Positions 1-9,204 are shown, counted from the first letter of the stretch. The stretch is 45,636 bases of DNA from Xanthobacter agilis (GCF_021730435.1 NZ_JABWGX010000034.1:1-45636), one strand, 5' to 3'. Notes: a model not told the origin generated them from the sequence alone. Numbers and translations: made by a program.

Positions 1-1
1 C

Positions 2-361
2 TCGCTCGCCGGCATGGGCGCCGGCGCCGGCAACGCGCCGCTCGAAGCCCTGATCGCGGTCCTGGAGCGCAAGGGGATCGCCACCGGCTGCGACCTCTAC
101 ACCCTCATGGATGCCGCCGACGACCTGGTGCGCCCGCTGCAGGATCGCCCGGTGCGGGTGGACCGCGAGAGCCTCGCCCTGGGCTATGCCGGCGTCTATT
201 CCAGCTTCCTGCGCCACGCCGAAAACGCCTCCAGGCTCCACGGCGTCGACACCCGCCAGATCCTGGTCGAACTCGGACGCCGACGCATGGTCGGAGGACA
301 GGAAGACATGATCCTCGACGTCGCTCTCGACATCCTCAAAAACCAAACCACCGCAGAATAA
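2..361 (+). CDS. mhpE: 4-hydroxy-2-oxovalerate aldolase, C-terminal part (5' end outside window)
   Basis: This is the last 119 codons of an aldolase that splits 4-hydroxy-2-oxovalerate into pyruvate and acetaldehyde, the final step of meta-cleavage of 3-hydroxyphenylpropionate-type aromatics. The frame is already open at the window edge and reads [15 protein letters not shown], a conserved stretch of the family, so the ATG at 14 is internal. The C-terminal stretch with [20 protein letters not shown] and [14 protein letters not shown] closely resembles E. coli MhpE as I remember it. The enzyme normally works in a complex with an acetaldehyde dehydrogenase (MhpF), which would lie upstream, outside the window. 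The mhpT gene follows 73 nt later, which supports the pathway assignment. Confidence 0.93.
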   Translation, partial: SLAGMGAGAGNAPLEALIAVLERKGIATGCDLYTLMDAADDLVRPLQDRPVRVDRESLALGYAGVYSSFLRHAENASRLHGVDTRQILVELGRRRMVGGQEDMILDVALDILKNQTTAE

Positions 362-434
362 AACCCGCCGCGAAACCGGCGGCGGAAGAACAAGAAGTGG
401 GCGCCAGACGCCCATGCTCCAGGGAGAGAAGACC

Positions 435-1637
435 ATGACCATTGCTTTGCAGCCAAGTGCTGCGGGGAACAGGGCGCTCTTGTTCGTGTTCCTCGCGGCG
501 ACGATCGAAGGTTTCGACCTTCAGGCGGCGGGGGTCGCCGCGCCGAAGATCGCGCCCGTCTTCCATTTGACGCCTCAACAGATGGGCCTGTTCTTTTCCT
601 CGGCGACCCTGGGACTGATGTTCGGGGCGCTGGCCGGCGGCTACACGGCAGATCGCTGGGGCCGCCGGACCGGGCTTGTCATCGCCCTTCTGGCCTTCGG
701 CGTGGCCTCCCTGGCCACGGTCTTCGCGACTTCGGTGGACATGCTGATCGGCCTGCGCTTCCTGACCGGCGTCGGCCTCGGCGGCGCCTTGCCCAACCTC
801 GTCTCCATCGCCTCCGAGGCGGTCGCGCCGGAGCGCAAGGGCCGGGCCGTGGCCCTCATGTATGCGGGCATGCCGCTCGGCGCGGCGGTGGCGAGCCTGG
901 TGGCCCTGCTCGACTTTCACGGCAACGACTGGCGCTCCATCTTCCTGGTCGGCGGCCTGCTGCCGCTGCTGCTGGTGCCGCCGATCATCGCCGGGCTGCC
1001 GGCGCTCAAAATCGCGCCGCATGGCCATGAGCGGGCCGTGTCCTGGACCGAGATCTTCCGCCGGGAGGCGATCGGCACCACCGCGCTGCTGTGGACCGCC
1101 TTCTTCCTGGGCCTGATGGTCGTCTATCTTTTGATGAACTGGCTGCCGCAGCTTCTGGTCGTGCACGGTTTCTCCCGCGGCGAAGCCTCGCTGGCGCAAA
1201 TCCTCTACAGCCTGGGCGGCGTGGCCGGCAGCCTCATCGGCGGCCACCTCCTCGACAGCCGCTGGCGCCTGCCGGCCATCGGCGCGTCGTTCGTGTTCGT
1301 GGCGGCGGCGCTGGCGATGCTGGGCCTGCTGCCACCGGTGCTGGCGCTGACGCTGTTCGTCGTGGCGCTGGTGGGCGGCGGCGTGCTGTGCGTTCAGTCG
1401 ATCCTCTACGGCGTCGCCCCGCAATGCTATCCGACCAGGATCCGGGGCACCGGCGTGGGCCTTGTGGTCGCCGTCGGCCGGCTGGGCTCCATGGCGGGGC
1501 CGCTGCTGGCGGGCATGCTGGTGGCCTATGGCAGCACGCCTTCCGACGTGATGCTGATCATGGTGCCCGTCATCCTGGTCTGCGGCATCGGCACGCTGGC
1601 GCTGATCGCGCGCGGCTTCCGCCCGGCCCTGGTCTGA
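435..1637 (+). CDS. mhpT: MFS aromatic acid:H+ symporter, 3-(3-hydroxyphenyl)propionate transporter
   Basis: A 400-residue major facilitator of the aromatic acid:H+ symporter family. It is expected to sit in the inner membrane with 12 helices and import 3-hydroxyphenylpropionate or a related phenylpropanoid. The N-terminal helix has the family signature EGFDLQAAG, the loop between helices 2 and 3 has GGYTADRWGRR, and the second half has the GTGVGLVVAVGRLGSMAGP segment. Length matches MhpT (about 403 residues). I chose the ATG at 435 because AGGGAGAGAAG ends 4 nt upstream; an in-frame start at 414 has no such site. Its position after mhpE makes it the transporter of the same catabolic operon. 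Substrate is inferred from context. Confidence 0.9.
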   Translation: MTIALQPSAAGNRALLFVFLAATIEGFDLQAAGVAAPKIAPVFHLTPQQMGLFFSSATLGLMFGALAGGYTADRWGRRTGLVIALLAFGVASLATVFATSVDMLIGLRFLTGVGLGGALPNLVSIASEAVAPERKGRAVALMYAGMPLGAAVASLVALLDFHGNDWRSIFLVGGLLPLLLVPPIIAGLPALKIAPHGHERAVSWTEIFRREAIGTTALLWTAFFLGLMVVYLLMNWLPQLLVVHGFSRGEASLAQILYSLGGVAGSLIGGHLLDSRWRLPAIGASFVFVAAALAMLGLLPPVLALTLFVVALVGGGVLCVQSILYGVAPQCYPTRIRGTGVGLVVAVGRLGSMAGPLLAGMLVAYGSTPSDVMLIMVPVILVCGIGTLALIARGFRPALV

Positions 1638-1668
1638 GCGGGTCCCATCCCGCACGGGAAGGCCAAGG

Positions 1669-1703
1669 GCGACAGGCGGGGCTGCGGGCCGCTCGCCTGT
1701 CGC
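1669..1703 (+). terminator. Hairpin after mhpT
   Basis: A perfect 10-bp inverted repeat, GCGACAGGCG (1669-1678) and CGCCTGTCGC (1694-1703), with a 15-nt loop, starts 31 nt after the mhpT stop. No T-run follows, so this is a possible Rho-assisted or weak terminator. It could equally be a general RNA stability hairpin. Confidence 0.4.
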
Positions 1704-1966
1704 GATTTCCGCTTGCCGCCTGCCTCACACTTCGCCTCTCGCACGGGCGAAATGAACCCTGTAAGTTCAATACCTTGAAGCGACAGTCGCGCGCGCCGCG
1801 CGGCGTCGGAACCGCATGTGCGGCCCTTGCCGGCCGCGGACCGGGCCGCCTGCACACGGGACAATGCGCGCTCCCGCTCCCGACGGTTCGGCTCTGGCCT
1901 TGCGAAGTCAAGCCGTCTACACCTGTTCCCGTTCGCTTGATGCACCCCCTGCCCGAAGGGCCGAAC
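1704..1966. other. Intergenic region between mhpT and ABC exporter
   Basis: About 260 bp with no convincing gene. An open frame runs through it into the following adaptor gene, but its translation is Arg/Gly/Pro-rich and unlike any protein, as expected of GC-rich non-coding DNA. The exporter operon promoter should be here. I see no clear -35/-10 pair. Confidence 0.5.
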
Positions 1967-3214
1967 GTGACAGCGCCAGCGCCGAAATCGGGGTTCCAGT
2001 CTTACCTTGCCCAGCTGTGGGCCCATCGCTGGCTTGTTCTCGTCGCGCTCGCCCTGGCCACGCTCGGGGCCTGGCAGGCGGGGCGCGTCATCCTCGGACC
2101 GGCGGTGGTGGTCGAACCGGTGCAGCGGGGCGACTTGGTGCAAACCGTAGTCGCGAGCGGCCATGTGGAGACGCCTTACCGGGTGGAGATCGGCGCGCAG
2201 ATCACCGGCATGGTGGCGGACGTGCTGGTGGAGGAAGGCCAGAGCGTCACCCACGGCCAGCCCCTCGTGTCCATCGCACGGGAGGAACTGAACGCGGTGT
2301 TCGTGCAGGCCCACGGCGCGGTCGCGCAGGCGGAGGCGCGCCTGCGCCAGCTTACCGAGCTGACGCTGCCGGTGGCGCGGGAAAACCTCGCCCAGGCGCA
2401 GGCGCTGCTCAAGAATGCGCAGGCCACCTTCGACCGGACATCGGAACTGGCGAACCACGGCAACGCCACCCGCGCCGCCCTCGACGATGCCCAGCGGGCG
2501 CTCGACCAGGCCCGCGCGCAGGTCAACGCAGCTCAATTCCAGGTCTATACCGCGAGCCCCGGCGGCAGCGACGATGTGATGGCCCGCACCCAGCTCGACC
2601 AGGCCAACGCCACCCTGGAGGCGGCCCGCTCACGCCTCGCCTACGCCACCATCACCGCCCCGCGGGATGGCGTCCTCATTTCCCGCAGCGTGGAGCGGGG
2701 CACCATCGTGCAGCCGGGCCGCACGCTGCTGGTGCTCGCCCCGGCCGGGGATACCCAGCTTGTGGTGGACGTGGACGAGCGCAATCTCGGCATGATCGCC
2801 CTCGGGCAGCCGGCCCTCGCCTCGGCCGATGCCTATCCCAACCAGCGCTTCGCGGCCAAGGTCACCTACATCAATCCGGGCATCGACATCACCCGCGCCA
2901 CGGTCGAGGTGAAACTCACGGTGCCCGACCCGCCCGCCTATCTGCGGCAGGACATGACGGTTTCGGTGGACATCGAAACCGCGCGGAGCGCCGGCGTGCT
3001 GGTGCTGCCGCGGCGGGCCATCCGGGATCTCCAGTCGGGCCGGCCCTGGGTGCTCGCCATCCGCGACGGCCGGGCCTATCGCCAGCCGGTGACGCTGGGG
3101 CTGGTCGGCAACACCCGGATCGAGATCCTCGACGGGCTGAAGGCGGGCGATGCCGCCATTCCGGAGGGCGCGGGGGTCGTCATCGGCCAGCGGGTGCGGC
3201 CGGTGCTGCCATGA
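1967..3214 (+). CDS. HlyD-family periplasmic adaptor of an ABC exporter
   Basis: A 415-residue membrane fusion protein that should link the ABC permease and ATPase encoded next to an outer-membrane channel. A single N-terminal membrane segment (LVLVALALATLGAW, about residues 21-35) is followed by a lipoyl-like half (IGAQITGMVADVLVEEGQSV), a long Ala/Gln-rich coiled-coil hairpin (about residues 110-215), the second lipoyl half (ITAPRDGVLISRSVERG) and a beta-barrel domain. I prefer the GTG at 1967, preceded by GAAGGG at a 7-nt distance; an in-frame ATG at 1940 is an alternative without a ribosome site. The stop overlaps the first of a set of ATG-bearing repeats. The gene set resembles MacAB or DevBCA; substrate unknown. 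Confidence 0.88.
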   Translation: MTAPAPKSGFQSYLAQLWAHRWLVLVALALATLGAWQAGRVILGPAVVVEPVQRGDLVQTVVASGHVETPYRVEIGAQITGMVADVLVEEGQSVTHGQPLVSIAREELNAVFVQAHGAVAQAEARLRQLTELTLPVARENLAQAQALLKNAQATFDRTSELANHGNATRAALDDAQRALDQARAQVNAAQFQVYTASPGGSDDVMARTQLDQANATLEAARSRLAYATITAPRDGVLISRSVERGTIVQPGRTLLVLAPAGDTQLVVDVDERNLGMIALGQPALASADAYPNQRFAAKVTYINPGIDITRATVEVKLTVPDPPAYLRQDMTVSVDIETARSAGVLVLPRRAIRDLQSGRPWVLAIRDGRAYRQPVTLGLVGNTRIEILDGLKAGDAAIPEGAGVVIGQRVRPVLP

Positions 3215-3299
3215 ACCGAGGGGACCATGAACCGAGGGAACCATGAATCGAGGGCGACCATGAATCAGGGGCGAGCATGACCCAGGCGCGATCATGAAC
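3211..3299 (+). repeat. Six tandem 16-17 bp units, each with an ATG
   Basis: Units begin with ATG at 3211, 3227, 3243, 3260, 3277 and 3294. The first two read ATGAACCGAGGGGACC and ATGAACCGAGGGAACC; later units are more diverged. Units 1-4 carry a purine-rich GAGGG or AGGGG box 5-12 nt before the next ATG, like a Shine-Dalgarno and start. The first ATG overlaps the stop of the adaptor gene (ATGA). The last ATG is the start of the permease. Earlier ATGs soon meet stop codons, so only the last opens a long frame. Confidence 0.85.
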
Positions 3300-4512
3300 C
3301 CGCTGCTGCCGTTCGAGTGGGTGGTCGCCATCCGCTTCCTGCGCGAGGGGCGGATGCAGACCCTCTTCATCCTGGTCGGCATCGCCATCGGGGTCGGCGT
3401 CATCGTGTTCATGACGGCGATGCTCGCCGGGCTGGAGCAGAATTTCCTGAAGCGCGTCCTCACCTCCCAGCCCCATGTGCAGCTGCTGCCGCCGGACCAG
3501 ATCGCCCGGCCGCTGCGCGACATCCCCGGCGTGATCGAGGACCCGGTGGTCCAGCGGCCGAGCCAGCGCATCATTTCCATCGACCAATGGCGCAAGATCG
3601 TGGCCGCGGCGCGGGCGATGCCGGACGTGGCGGAGGTATCGCCCACCACCGCCGGCTCGGTGCTCGCCTCCCGCGGGGACGCCAGCCGCTCGGTCACCAT
3701 GAGCGGGGTCGAGCCGGAGACCTATTTCAACATCGTGCGGGTGCCCGATTACATCGTCGCCGGGCAGCCCCGGCTCACCAGCGAGGATGTCATCATCGGC
3801 ACCGAGCTAGCGAAGGACCTTGGTGCCAGCGTCGGCGACAAGCTCAATCTGCGCGCCGCCAGCGGGGCGACGCGGGTGCTCACCATTTCCGGCCTCGTGG
3901 ACCTCGGCAACAAGAGCGCGAACCAGCGCACCACCTTCGTGGCCCTGCGCACCGCGCAATCGCTGCTCGGCATCATCGGCGGCGCCACCACCATCGACAT
4001 CACCGTGCGCGACATCTACGCCGCCGAGACGGTGGCGCAGGAGATCGAGGCCGCCCAGCGGGTGGAGGCGGACAGCTGGATCAAGACCAACGCCCAGTTC
4101 TTCACCGCCGTGCAGGCGCAGAAGAACACCAACCTGCTCATCCGGGTCTTCGTCGCGCTCTCCGTGGCGTTCGGCATCGCGGCGGTGCTCGTGGTGTCGG
4201 TGATCCAGCGCTCCAAGGACATCGGCATTCTGCGGGCCATGGGCACCCGGCGCGGGCAGGTGCTGGCGATCTTCCTGGTCCAGGGCGGCGTGCTCGGCTT
4301 CCTCGGCTCGCTCGCCGGCTCGGGCCTCGGCGCGGCGGCGCTCGTCTACTGGCACGCCATGGCGCGACAGGCGGACGGCTCGGAGCTGTTCCCCCTCATC
4401 CTGGAGCAGAGCCTGTTCATCGAAACCGCGCTGCTGGCGACCCTGACCGGGCTCGTCGCCGCGACCATTCCGGCCGTGCGCGCGGCCGACCTCGATCCGG
4501 TGGTGGCGATCC

Positions 4513-4520
<8 letters not shown>
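3294..4520 (+). CDS. MacB/DevC-like ABC exporter permease (FtsX-type)
   Basis: A 408-residue inner-membrane permease. The first helix ([20 protein letters not shown], about residues 24-43) is followed by a large periplasmic domain (about 45-280) and three C-terminal helices in the FtsX domain (from about residue 280, with [13 protein letters not shown] as the typical coupling-helix region). The first residues before helix 1 lack an ATPase domain, so the ATPase is separate, as in DevBCA rather than E. coli MacB. The ATG chosen is the last of six repeated start-like units. The reading frame ends 8 nt inside the ATPase gene, indicating translational coupling. The transported molecule cannot be read from sequence. 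Confidence 0.9.
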
Positions 4521-5196
<676 letters not shown>

Positions 5197-5200
5197 CCCC

Positions 5201-5255
5201 ATGTGGCGCTACTTCCATGTGGCGCCACTTCGATGCGGCGCCTCTTCCATGCGCC
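5201..5255 (+). repeat. 16-bp tandem repeat with ATG in each unit
   Basis: Three units with exact 16-bp period start with ATG at 5201, 5217 and 5233 (ATGTGGCGCTACTTCC, ATGTGGCGCCACTTCG, ATGCGGCGCCTCTTCC), and a fourth partial unit starts at 5249. It lies just after the ATPase stop. The unit differs in sequence from the repeat at 3211 but has nearly the same period and the same ATG phasing. No long frame opens from these ATGs. Confidence 0.8.
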
Positions 5256-5378
5256 ACATCGAGCCCCGGCCTTGCGGCGCCTCAATGCCCCGGCGGGCGA
5301 TTGGTGGTGATCTTCCTGCCGTGCGAGTATCGCCGGCTCCCCTCCCGCCGGGTCTGGCCAATCTAAGAGACTGAGGAC

Positions 5379-6731
5379 ATGCGGCATATCAAGCTGACGC
5401 TGGTGGGCATCATCGTGCTCCTGTCGGGCCTGTGGCTCGCGGCGACGCCGGGACTGCCGCAAGCCACAACCTTTTTCGCCGCACGCGCGCAGGTGATGCA
5501 GTATTCGGGCATCATCGCCATGGCGGCCATGAGCGTGGCCATGATGCTGGCGCTGCGCCCGCGCTGGCCCGAACGCTGGATGGGTGGGCTCGACAAGATG
5601 TATCGCCTGCACAAATGGCTTGGCATCACCGCTTTGGTGGTCGCCATCGTCCATTGGCTGTGGGCAAAGGGGCCGAAATGGGCGGTCGGCTTCGGGCTGC
5701 TGGAGCGGCCCGCACGCGGCCCCCGGCCGCCGCTTGAAAATCCGCTGGAAGCCTATTTTTCAAGCCTGCGCGGCACGGCCGAAAGCGTGGGCGAATGGGC
5801 CTTCTACGCGGCCGTGGTGCTGATCGCACTGGCCCTGATCCGCGCCTTTCCCTACCGCATTTTCTACAAGACCCATCGGCTGCTGGCGCTGGCCTATCTG
5901 GTGCTGGCGTTCCACACGGTGATCTTGCTCAATTTCGGCAGCTGGCTGACGCCGCTCGGCGGGGTGATGGCCGTTCTGCTGGCGGGCGGCATCCTCTCGG
6001 CGGTGGTGGTGCTGCTGCGCCGGGTCGGCGCCGGACGGCAGGTCAAGGGCCAGATCGTCGCGCTTGTTCCCTATCCCGGCATCCGGACCCTGGAGACGGT
6101 GATCGATGTGCCCACTGGCTGGCCGGGCCACCGGCCGGGCCAGTTCGCCTTCGCCATGTCGGATTCCTCGGAAGGTGCCCACCCCTACACCATCGCCTCC
6201 GGCTGGCACCCGGACCGGCCCCGGATCACCTTCATCACCAAGGAACTCGGCGATCACACCGGGCGCCTGAAGGACAAGCTGCGCCTCGGCCAGGAGGTGC
6301 GGATCGAAGGCCCTTATGGCTGCTTCACCTTCGATGACGACTGCCCGCACCAGATCTGGATCGGCGGGGGCATCGGCATCACCCCCTTCATCGCCCGCAT
6401 GCAGCACATGGCATTGCATGGCGACGCGCCGGACTGGCCCCAGGGGCAGGACGCCGATCTGTTCCACGCCACCAGCGACACGGACGAGACCGCCCTTGCC
6501 AAGCTCGCGGCCGACGCGCGGGCGGCCGAGGTGCGCCTTCATGTCCTCGTCAGCGGGCGGGACGGGCAACTGACCGGCGCGCGCATCCGCGAGGCGGTGC
6601 CCCACTGGCGGGAGGCCAGCATCTGGTTCTGCGGCCCGGCCGGCTTCGGCGCGGCGCTGAAGCGGGACTTCGCCGCCCAAGGCTTTCCGGTGGACCAGCG
6701 ATTCCATCAGGAAATGTTCGAAATGCGCTGA
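5379..6731 (+). CDS. Ferric reductase/NADPH oxidase-like transmembrane flavoprotein
   Basis: A 450-residue inner-membrane oxidoreductase that should pass electrons from NAD(P)H through FAD and membrane haem to an acceptor outside the cytoplasm, possibly Fe(III) or oxygen. The N-terminal 220 residues hold about six helices with histidines suited to haem ligation (YRLHKWLG and IVHWLW; KTHRLLALAYLVLAFHTV). The C-terminal half is ferredoxin-reductase-like: HPYTIAS binds FAD, IGGGIGITPF binds the NAD(P)H pyrophosphate, and FCGPAGFG is the typical end motif. A GAGG ribosome site lies 5 nt before the ATG. It sits between the ABC exporter and an iron/nickel-type regulator pair, which makes metal reduction a reasonable guess. 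Confidence 0.85.
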   Translation: MRHIKLTLVGIIVLLSGLWLAATPGLPQATTFFAARAQVMQYSGIIAMAAMSVAMMLALRPRWPERWMGGLDKMYRLHKWLGITALVVAIVHWLWAKGPKWAVGFGLLERPARGPRPPLENPLEAYFSSLRGTAESVGEWAFYAAVVLIALALIRAFPYRIFYKTHRLLALAYLVLAFHTVILLNFGSWLTPLGGVMAVLLAGGILSAVVVLLRRVGAGRQVKGQIVALVPYPGIRTLETVIDVPTGWPGHRPGQFAFAMSDSSEGAHPYTIASGWHPDRPRITFITKELGDHTGRLKDKLRLGQEVRIEGPYGCFTFDDDCPHQIWIGGGIGITPFIARMQHMALHGDAPDWPQGQDADLFHATSDTDETALAKLAADARAAEVRLHVLVSGRDGQLTGARIREAVPHWREASIWFCGPAGFGAALKRDFAAQGFPVDQRFHQEMFEMR

Positions 6732-6943
6732 CGGCGCCGCGCCAGTCACAGGCCGCCGCGGCCCCGCGTTCGCCTGCGAGCCGGAGCCGCCCGGCCGGCA
6801 CCGCGGCCGGACGAGCGGCGACACCCCCTCCGCCTCAATCCCTGCCGACGAGTCGGGAGCGCGCGACAGCGCCGCCGGCCACGCCCGCGCGGCCCCTCCC
6901 TTTCGGAAAATTGAAAGTCTCCCCTGGAACCCACGCCCCTTGT

Positions 6944-6981
6944 TTTCGATGCAGTTTCGATATATCTAAATTGCATCGAAA
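6944..6981. promoter_or_regulatory. Inverted repeat, likely operator of the PadR gene
   Basis: A perfect 10-bp inverted repeat, TTTCGATGCA (6944-6953) and TGCATCGAAA (6972-6981), lies 15 nt before the padR start in an AT-rich stretch. Inside it sits another palindrome, GATATATC, within TTTCGATATATCTAAA. PadR regulators bind such dyads and repress their own genes; the site overlaps the only AT-rich, promoter-like DNA here. Binding is inferred. Confidence 0.65.
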
Positions 6982-6996
6982 TAAGAGGAGGCGCGG

Positions 6997-7650
6997 ATGC
7001 GTCAATTTTCAAACGAACACGGTCACGGCTTTCACGGTCGTGGCCAGCACGCAGGACCGCACGGTGGGCGCGAATGCCTATTCGCAGGCAGCAGCGGCGG
7101 CCACCACGGCGGCGATGAGGGAGGAGAGCGGGGCCACGGTGGCGGCCGGGGCGGCTTCATGGGTGGCCGACACGGCGGCGGCGGCGGACGGCTCGGGCGC
7201 CTGTTCGCCCATGGCGACCTACACCTGCTGGTGCTGTTCATGATCGCGGAGAAGCCGCGCCACGGCTACGAAGTCATCAAGTCCATCGAGGCGCGGGTGA
7301 ACGGCGCCTACAGCCCCAGCCCCGGCACCATCTATCCCGCCCTGACGCTGCTCGAGGAGCAGGGATACATCAAGGTGGAAGCCAGCGAGGGCAGCCGCAA
7401 GCTGTTCGCGATCACGGACGAGGGCACCGCCTATCTCGCCGCCAACCGGGCGCAGGTGGAGCAGATGCTGCTCCGGATGGACGAGGTCCGCGTCCGTCGC
7501 GGCGATGCCCCCCCGCCGCTGGTGCGGGCCATGGAAAACCTGAAGCTGGCGCTGCGCCTGCGCCTCGAGCGCGGCCCCCTGTCCGCCGCCGACGCCCAGG
7601 CCATCGCCGAAGCCCTGGATCAGGCCGCGCGCGCCGTCGAGCGCAGCTGA
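6997..7650 (+). CDS. nfeR: PadR-family metal-responsive regulator, NfeR/YqjI-like
   Basis: A 217-residue PadR-type winged-helix repressor. The first 65 residues are His- and Gly-rich (HGHGFHGRGQHAGPHGG and GGHHGGDEGG), a metal-binding tail like that of E. coli YqjI/NfeR. The DNA-binding part follows: HGYEVIKSIEARVNGAYSPS, then GTIYPALTLLEEQGYI, then a C-terminal dimerisation helix pair. In E. coli this regulator controls a siderophore-interacting ferric reductase (YqjH/NfeF) in response to iron and nickel; the same type of gene follows here, in tandem rather than divergent. AAGAGGAGG lies 6 nt before the ATG. The dyad at 6944-6981 suggests autoregulation. The metal sensed cannot be told from sequence. 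Confidence 0.85.
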   Translation: MRQFSNEHGHGFHGRGQHAGPHGGRECLFAGSSGGHHGGDEGGERGHGGGRGGFMGGRHGGGGGRLGRLFAHGDLHLLVLFMIAEKPRHGYEVIKSIEARVNGAYSPSPGTIYPALTLLEEQGYIKVEASEGSRKLFAITDEGTAYLAANRAQVEQMLLRMDEVRVRRGDAPPPLVRAMENLKLALRLRLERGPLSAADAQAIAEALDQAARAVERS

Positions 7651-7662
7651 CGAGATCCCAAC

Positions 7663-7680
7663 CGGCGGCGCGCGCCGCCG
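7663..7680. terminator. GC palindrome after padR
   Basis: An 18-bp perfect palindrome centred at 7671/7672 (CGGCGGCGC and GCGCCGCCG) sits 12 nt after the padR stop. It has no T-run, and being loop-less it would fold with an internal loop of a few bases. Possible weak terminator or attenuator before the next gene. Confidence 0.35.
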
Positions 7681-7796
7681 CCGAGGGTCAGGCCACGCCA
7701 TCCGGGGGCGGGATCGAGCCACGCGCAGCGTCTGCCCCTTCATGCCGAAGCACGGCGCGACCGCCGCCGCCCCTCGCCAGACAAGACACGAAATCC

Positions 7797-7814
7797 GGCC
7801 CGCCGCGGCGGGCC
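7797..7814. terminator. GC palindrome upstream of the SIP gene
   Basis: A perfect 18-bp palindrome, GGCCCGCCG followed by CGGCGGGCC, lies about 50 nt before the siderophore-interacting protein gene. It could be a terminator of padR transcripts or an operator. No T-run follows, and its sequence is unlike the dyad upstream of padR. Confidence 0.3.
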
Positions 7815-7863
7815 GTTCAACCGCGCCCACGGCGCATCTTGAGACCGACAAACGGAGAGCGGA

Positions 7864-8631
7864 ATGTTCATCCCCCCGCCACGTCACCAAGTGGAGCGCG
7901 TTCGGCAGGAGCCGAAGCGCCGCACCCTCACCGTCACGGCAGTGTACGACATCAGCCCCCGCATGCGGCGGATCGTGTTCACCTCGCCGGAACTCGCGGA
8001 CTTCTCCAGCCCCGCCCCCGACGATCACATCAAGCTGTTCCTGCCGGATGCGGACGCGCCATCCGGCGAGGTCCTGCGGGATTACACACCGCGCCGGTTC
8101 GATCCGGAGCGGCGCCTGCTCACCATCGATTTCGCCCGGCACGAGGCGGGACCCGCCACCCGATGGGCGCAGGCCGCCGCCATTGGTGATACCCTCGCCA
8201 TTGGCGGCCCCAAGGGCTCGACGATCGTCCCCGACGATTTCGACTGGTACCTTTTGGTCGGCGACGAGACCGCGCTGCCGTCCATCGGCCGACGCCTGGA
8301 AGGTCTGCGGGCTGGGGTTCCGGTCACCAGCATCGTCGTCGTCGAGAGCCCGGCCGAGGTGCAGTCGTTCGACACGGCGGCCGGCCTCTCCCCCACCTGG
8401 GTTTTCCGCTCCGGCCGCACCGAGGGCGACGCACGCCTCTTGCGCGAGGCGCTTGCCCGCTGGCGGACGCCGCCCGGCCCGGGCTATGCCTGGATCGCCG
8501 CCGAAGCCGAGGTCGCACGGACCCTGAAGGCGCATCTGCTGGAGGAGCGTGGCCACCCCAAGGCCTGGCTTAAGGCCTCCGGATACTGGGTCCGAGGCGC
8601 CGCCGGGACCTCCGAGAAGATGGCGGGCTGA
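7864..8631 (+). CDS. nfeF: Siderophore-interacting protein, NfeF/ViuB-like ferric reductase
   Basis: A 255-residue cytoplasmic flavoprotein of the SIP family, which releases iron from ferric siderophores by NAD(P)H-dependent reduction. The N-terminal FAD barrel has RIVFTSPEL and the flavin-binding motif RDYTPRRFD (about residues 75-83), followed by LTIDFARHEAGPATRWA and GPKGS. The C-terminal SIP domain has YLLVGDETALPSIGRRLE and ends with the family segment WLKASGYWVRG. Length equals that of E. coli YqjH (about 254). A GGAG box lies shortly upstream of the ATG. It follows the YqjI-like regulator by 213 nt and is the obvious candidate target. Confidence 0.88.
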   Translation: MFIPPPRHQVERVRQEPKRRTLTVTAVYDISPRMRRIVFTSPELADFSSPAPDDHIKLFLPDADAPSGEVLRDYTPRRFDPERRLLTIDFARHEAGPATRWAQAAAIGDTLAIGGPKGSTIVPDDFDWYLLVGDETALPSIGRRLEGLRAGVPVTSIVVVESPAEVQSFDTAAGLSPTWVFRSGRTEGDARLLREALARWRTPPGPGYAWIAAEAEVARTLKAHLLEERGHPKAWLKASGYWVRGAAGTSEKMAG

Positions 8632-8691
8632 ACGCGCGCCCTCCCTGGGTCCGTCGCGCGCCGCTGGCGGCGTGGGGCCGCGACGACCGTT

Positions 8692-9204
8692 TCAATCCAG
8701 ATCGAACTTGCTCTGGCGCGCCGCATGGGCGCCGACGATCTTCTTCATGGCGCCGATGAGCAACGCCCGCTCCTCGGCGCTCAGCATCTCCACCGTGGCC
8801 TCATGGGCCTGGCGGGCGGCGGCCTCCATTTGCGCCAGCAGCGCGCGCCCCTCCTGCGTAAGGGAACAGCTCTGGGAGCGGCGATCGGTGGGCGAGGTGC
8901 CACGCCGGATGAGACCGCGCGCCTCCAGGCGCTTGAGGGCGCCGGTGGTCGTGGTGCGATCGAGGGCGACGATGCGGGACAAGGTGGTCTGGTCCGCCGC
9001 CTCCCGGTCGGCGAGGGCCGACAGCAGGGAGTATTGCACCGGCGTCACCCCGAACGGAGCGCACAGCTCGGCGAACAGGCTCACATGGATCTGGTGCACC
9101 CGCCGGGCCAGAAAGCCGGGCCGCTCGAACAGCGGCCACACCCGGTCCGGGCTGGCTTCGGGAGCCCCCATCCCGCCCGTCGCGCTCCGCGATGCCACCA
9201 TCAT
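8692..9204 (-). CDS. MarR-family transcriptional regulator
   Basis: About 170 residues with a MarR winged-helix fold: LFAELCAPFGVTPVQYSLLSALADR, then DQTTLSRIVALDRTTTTGALKRLEARGLI as the recognition region, the wing TSPTDRRSQSCSLTQEGRAL, and a C-terminal dimer helix. The frame extends upstream, but GGGGGAGGAC lies just before two consecutive ATGs at 9204 and 9201, so I start there. It is transcribed towards the siderophore-interacting gene, convergently. MarR proteins bind small aromatic ligands or sense oxidation; the ligand is unknown. A CATCAA...TTGATG dyad lies about 66 nt upstream and may be its operator. Confidence 0.85.
   Translation of the reverse strand: MMVASRSATGGMGAPEASPDRVWPLFERPGFLARRVHQIHVSLFAELCAPFGVTPVQYSLLSALADREAADQTTLSRIVALDRTTTTGALKRLEARGLIRRGTSPTDRRSQSCSLTQEGRALLAQMEAAARQAHEATVEMLSAEERALLIGAMKKIVGAHAARQSKFDLD

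Noticed and set aside
336-1655. Long minus-strand frame opposite mhpT
   Set aside because: His/Arg/Gln-rich translation with no domain; it is the shadow of a well-recognised transporter on the plus strand.
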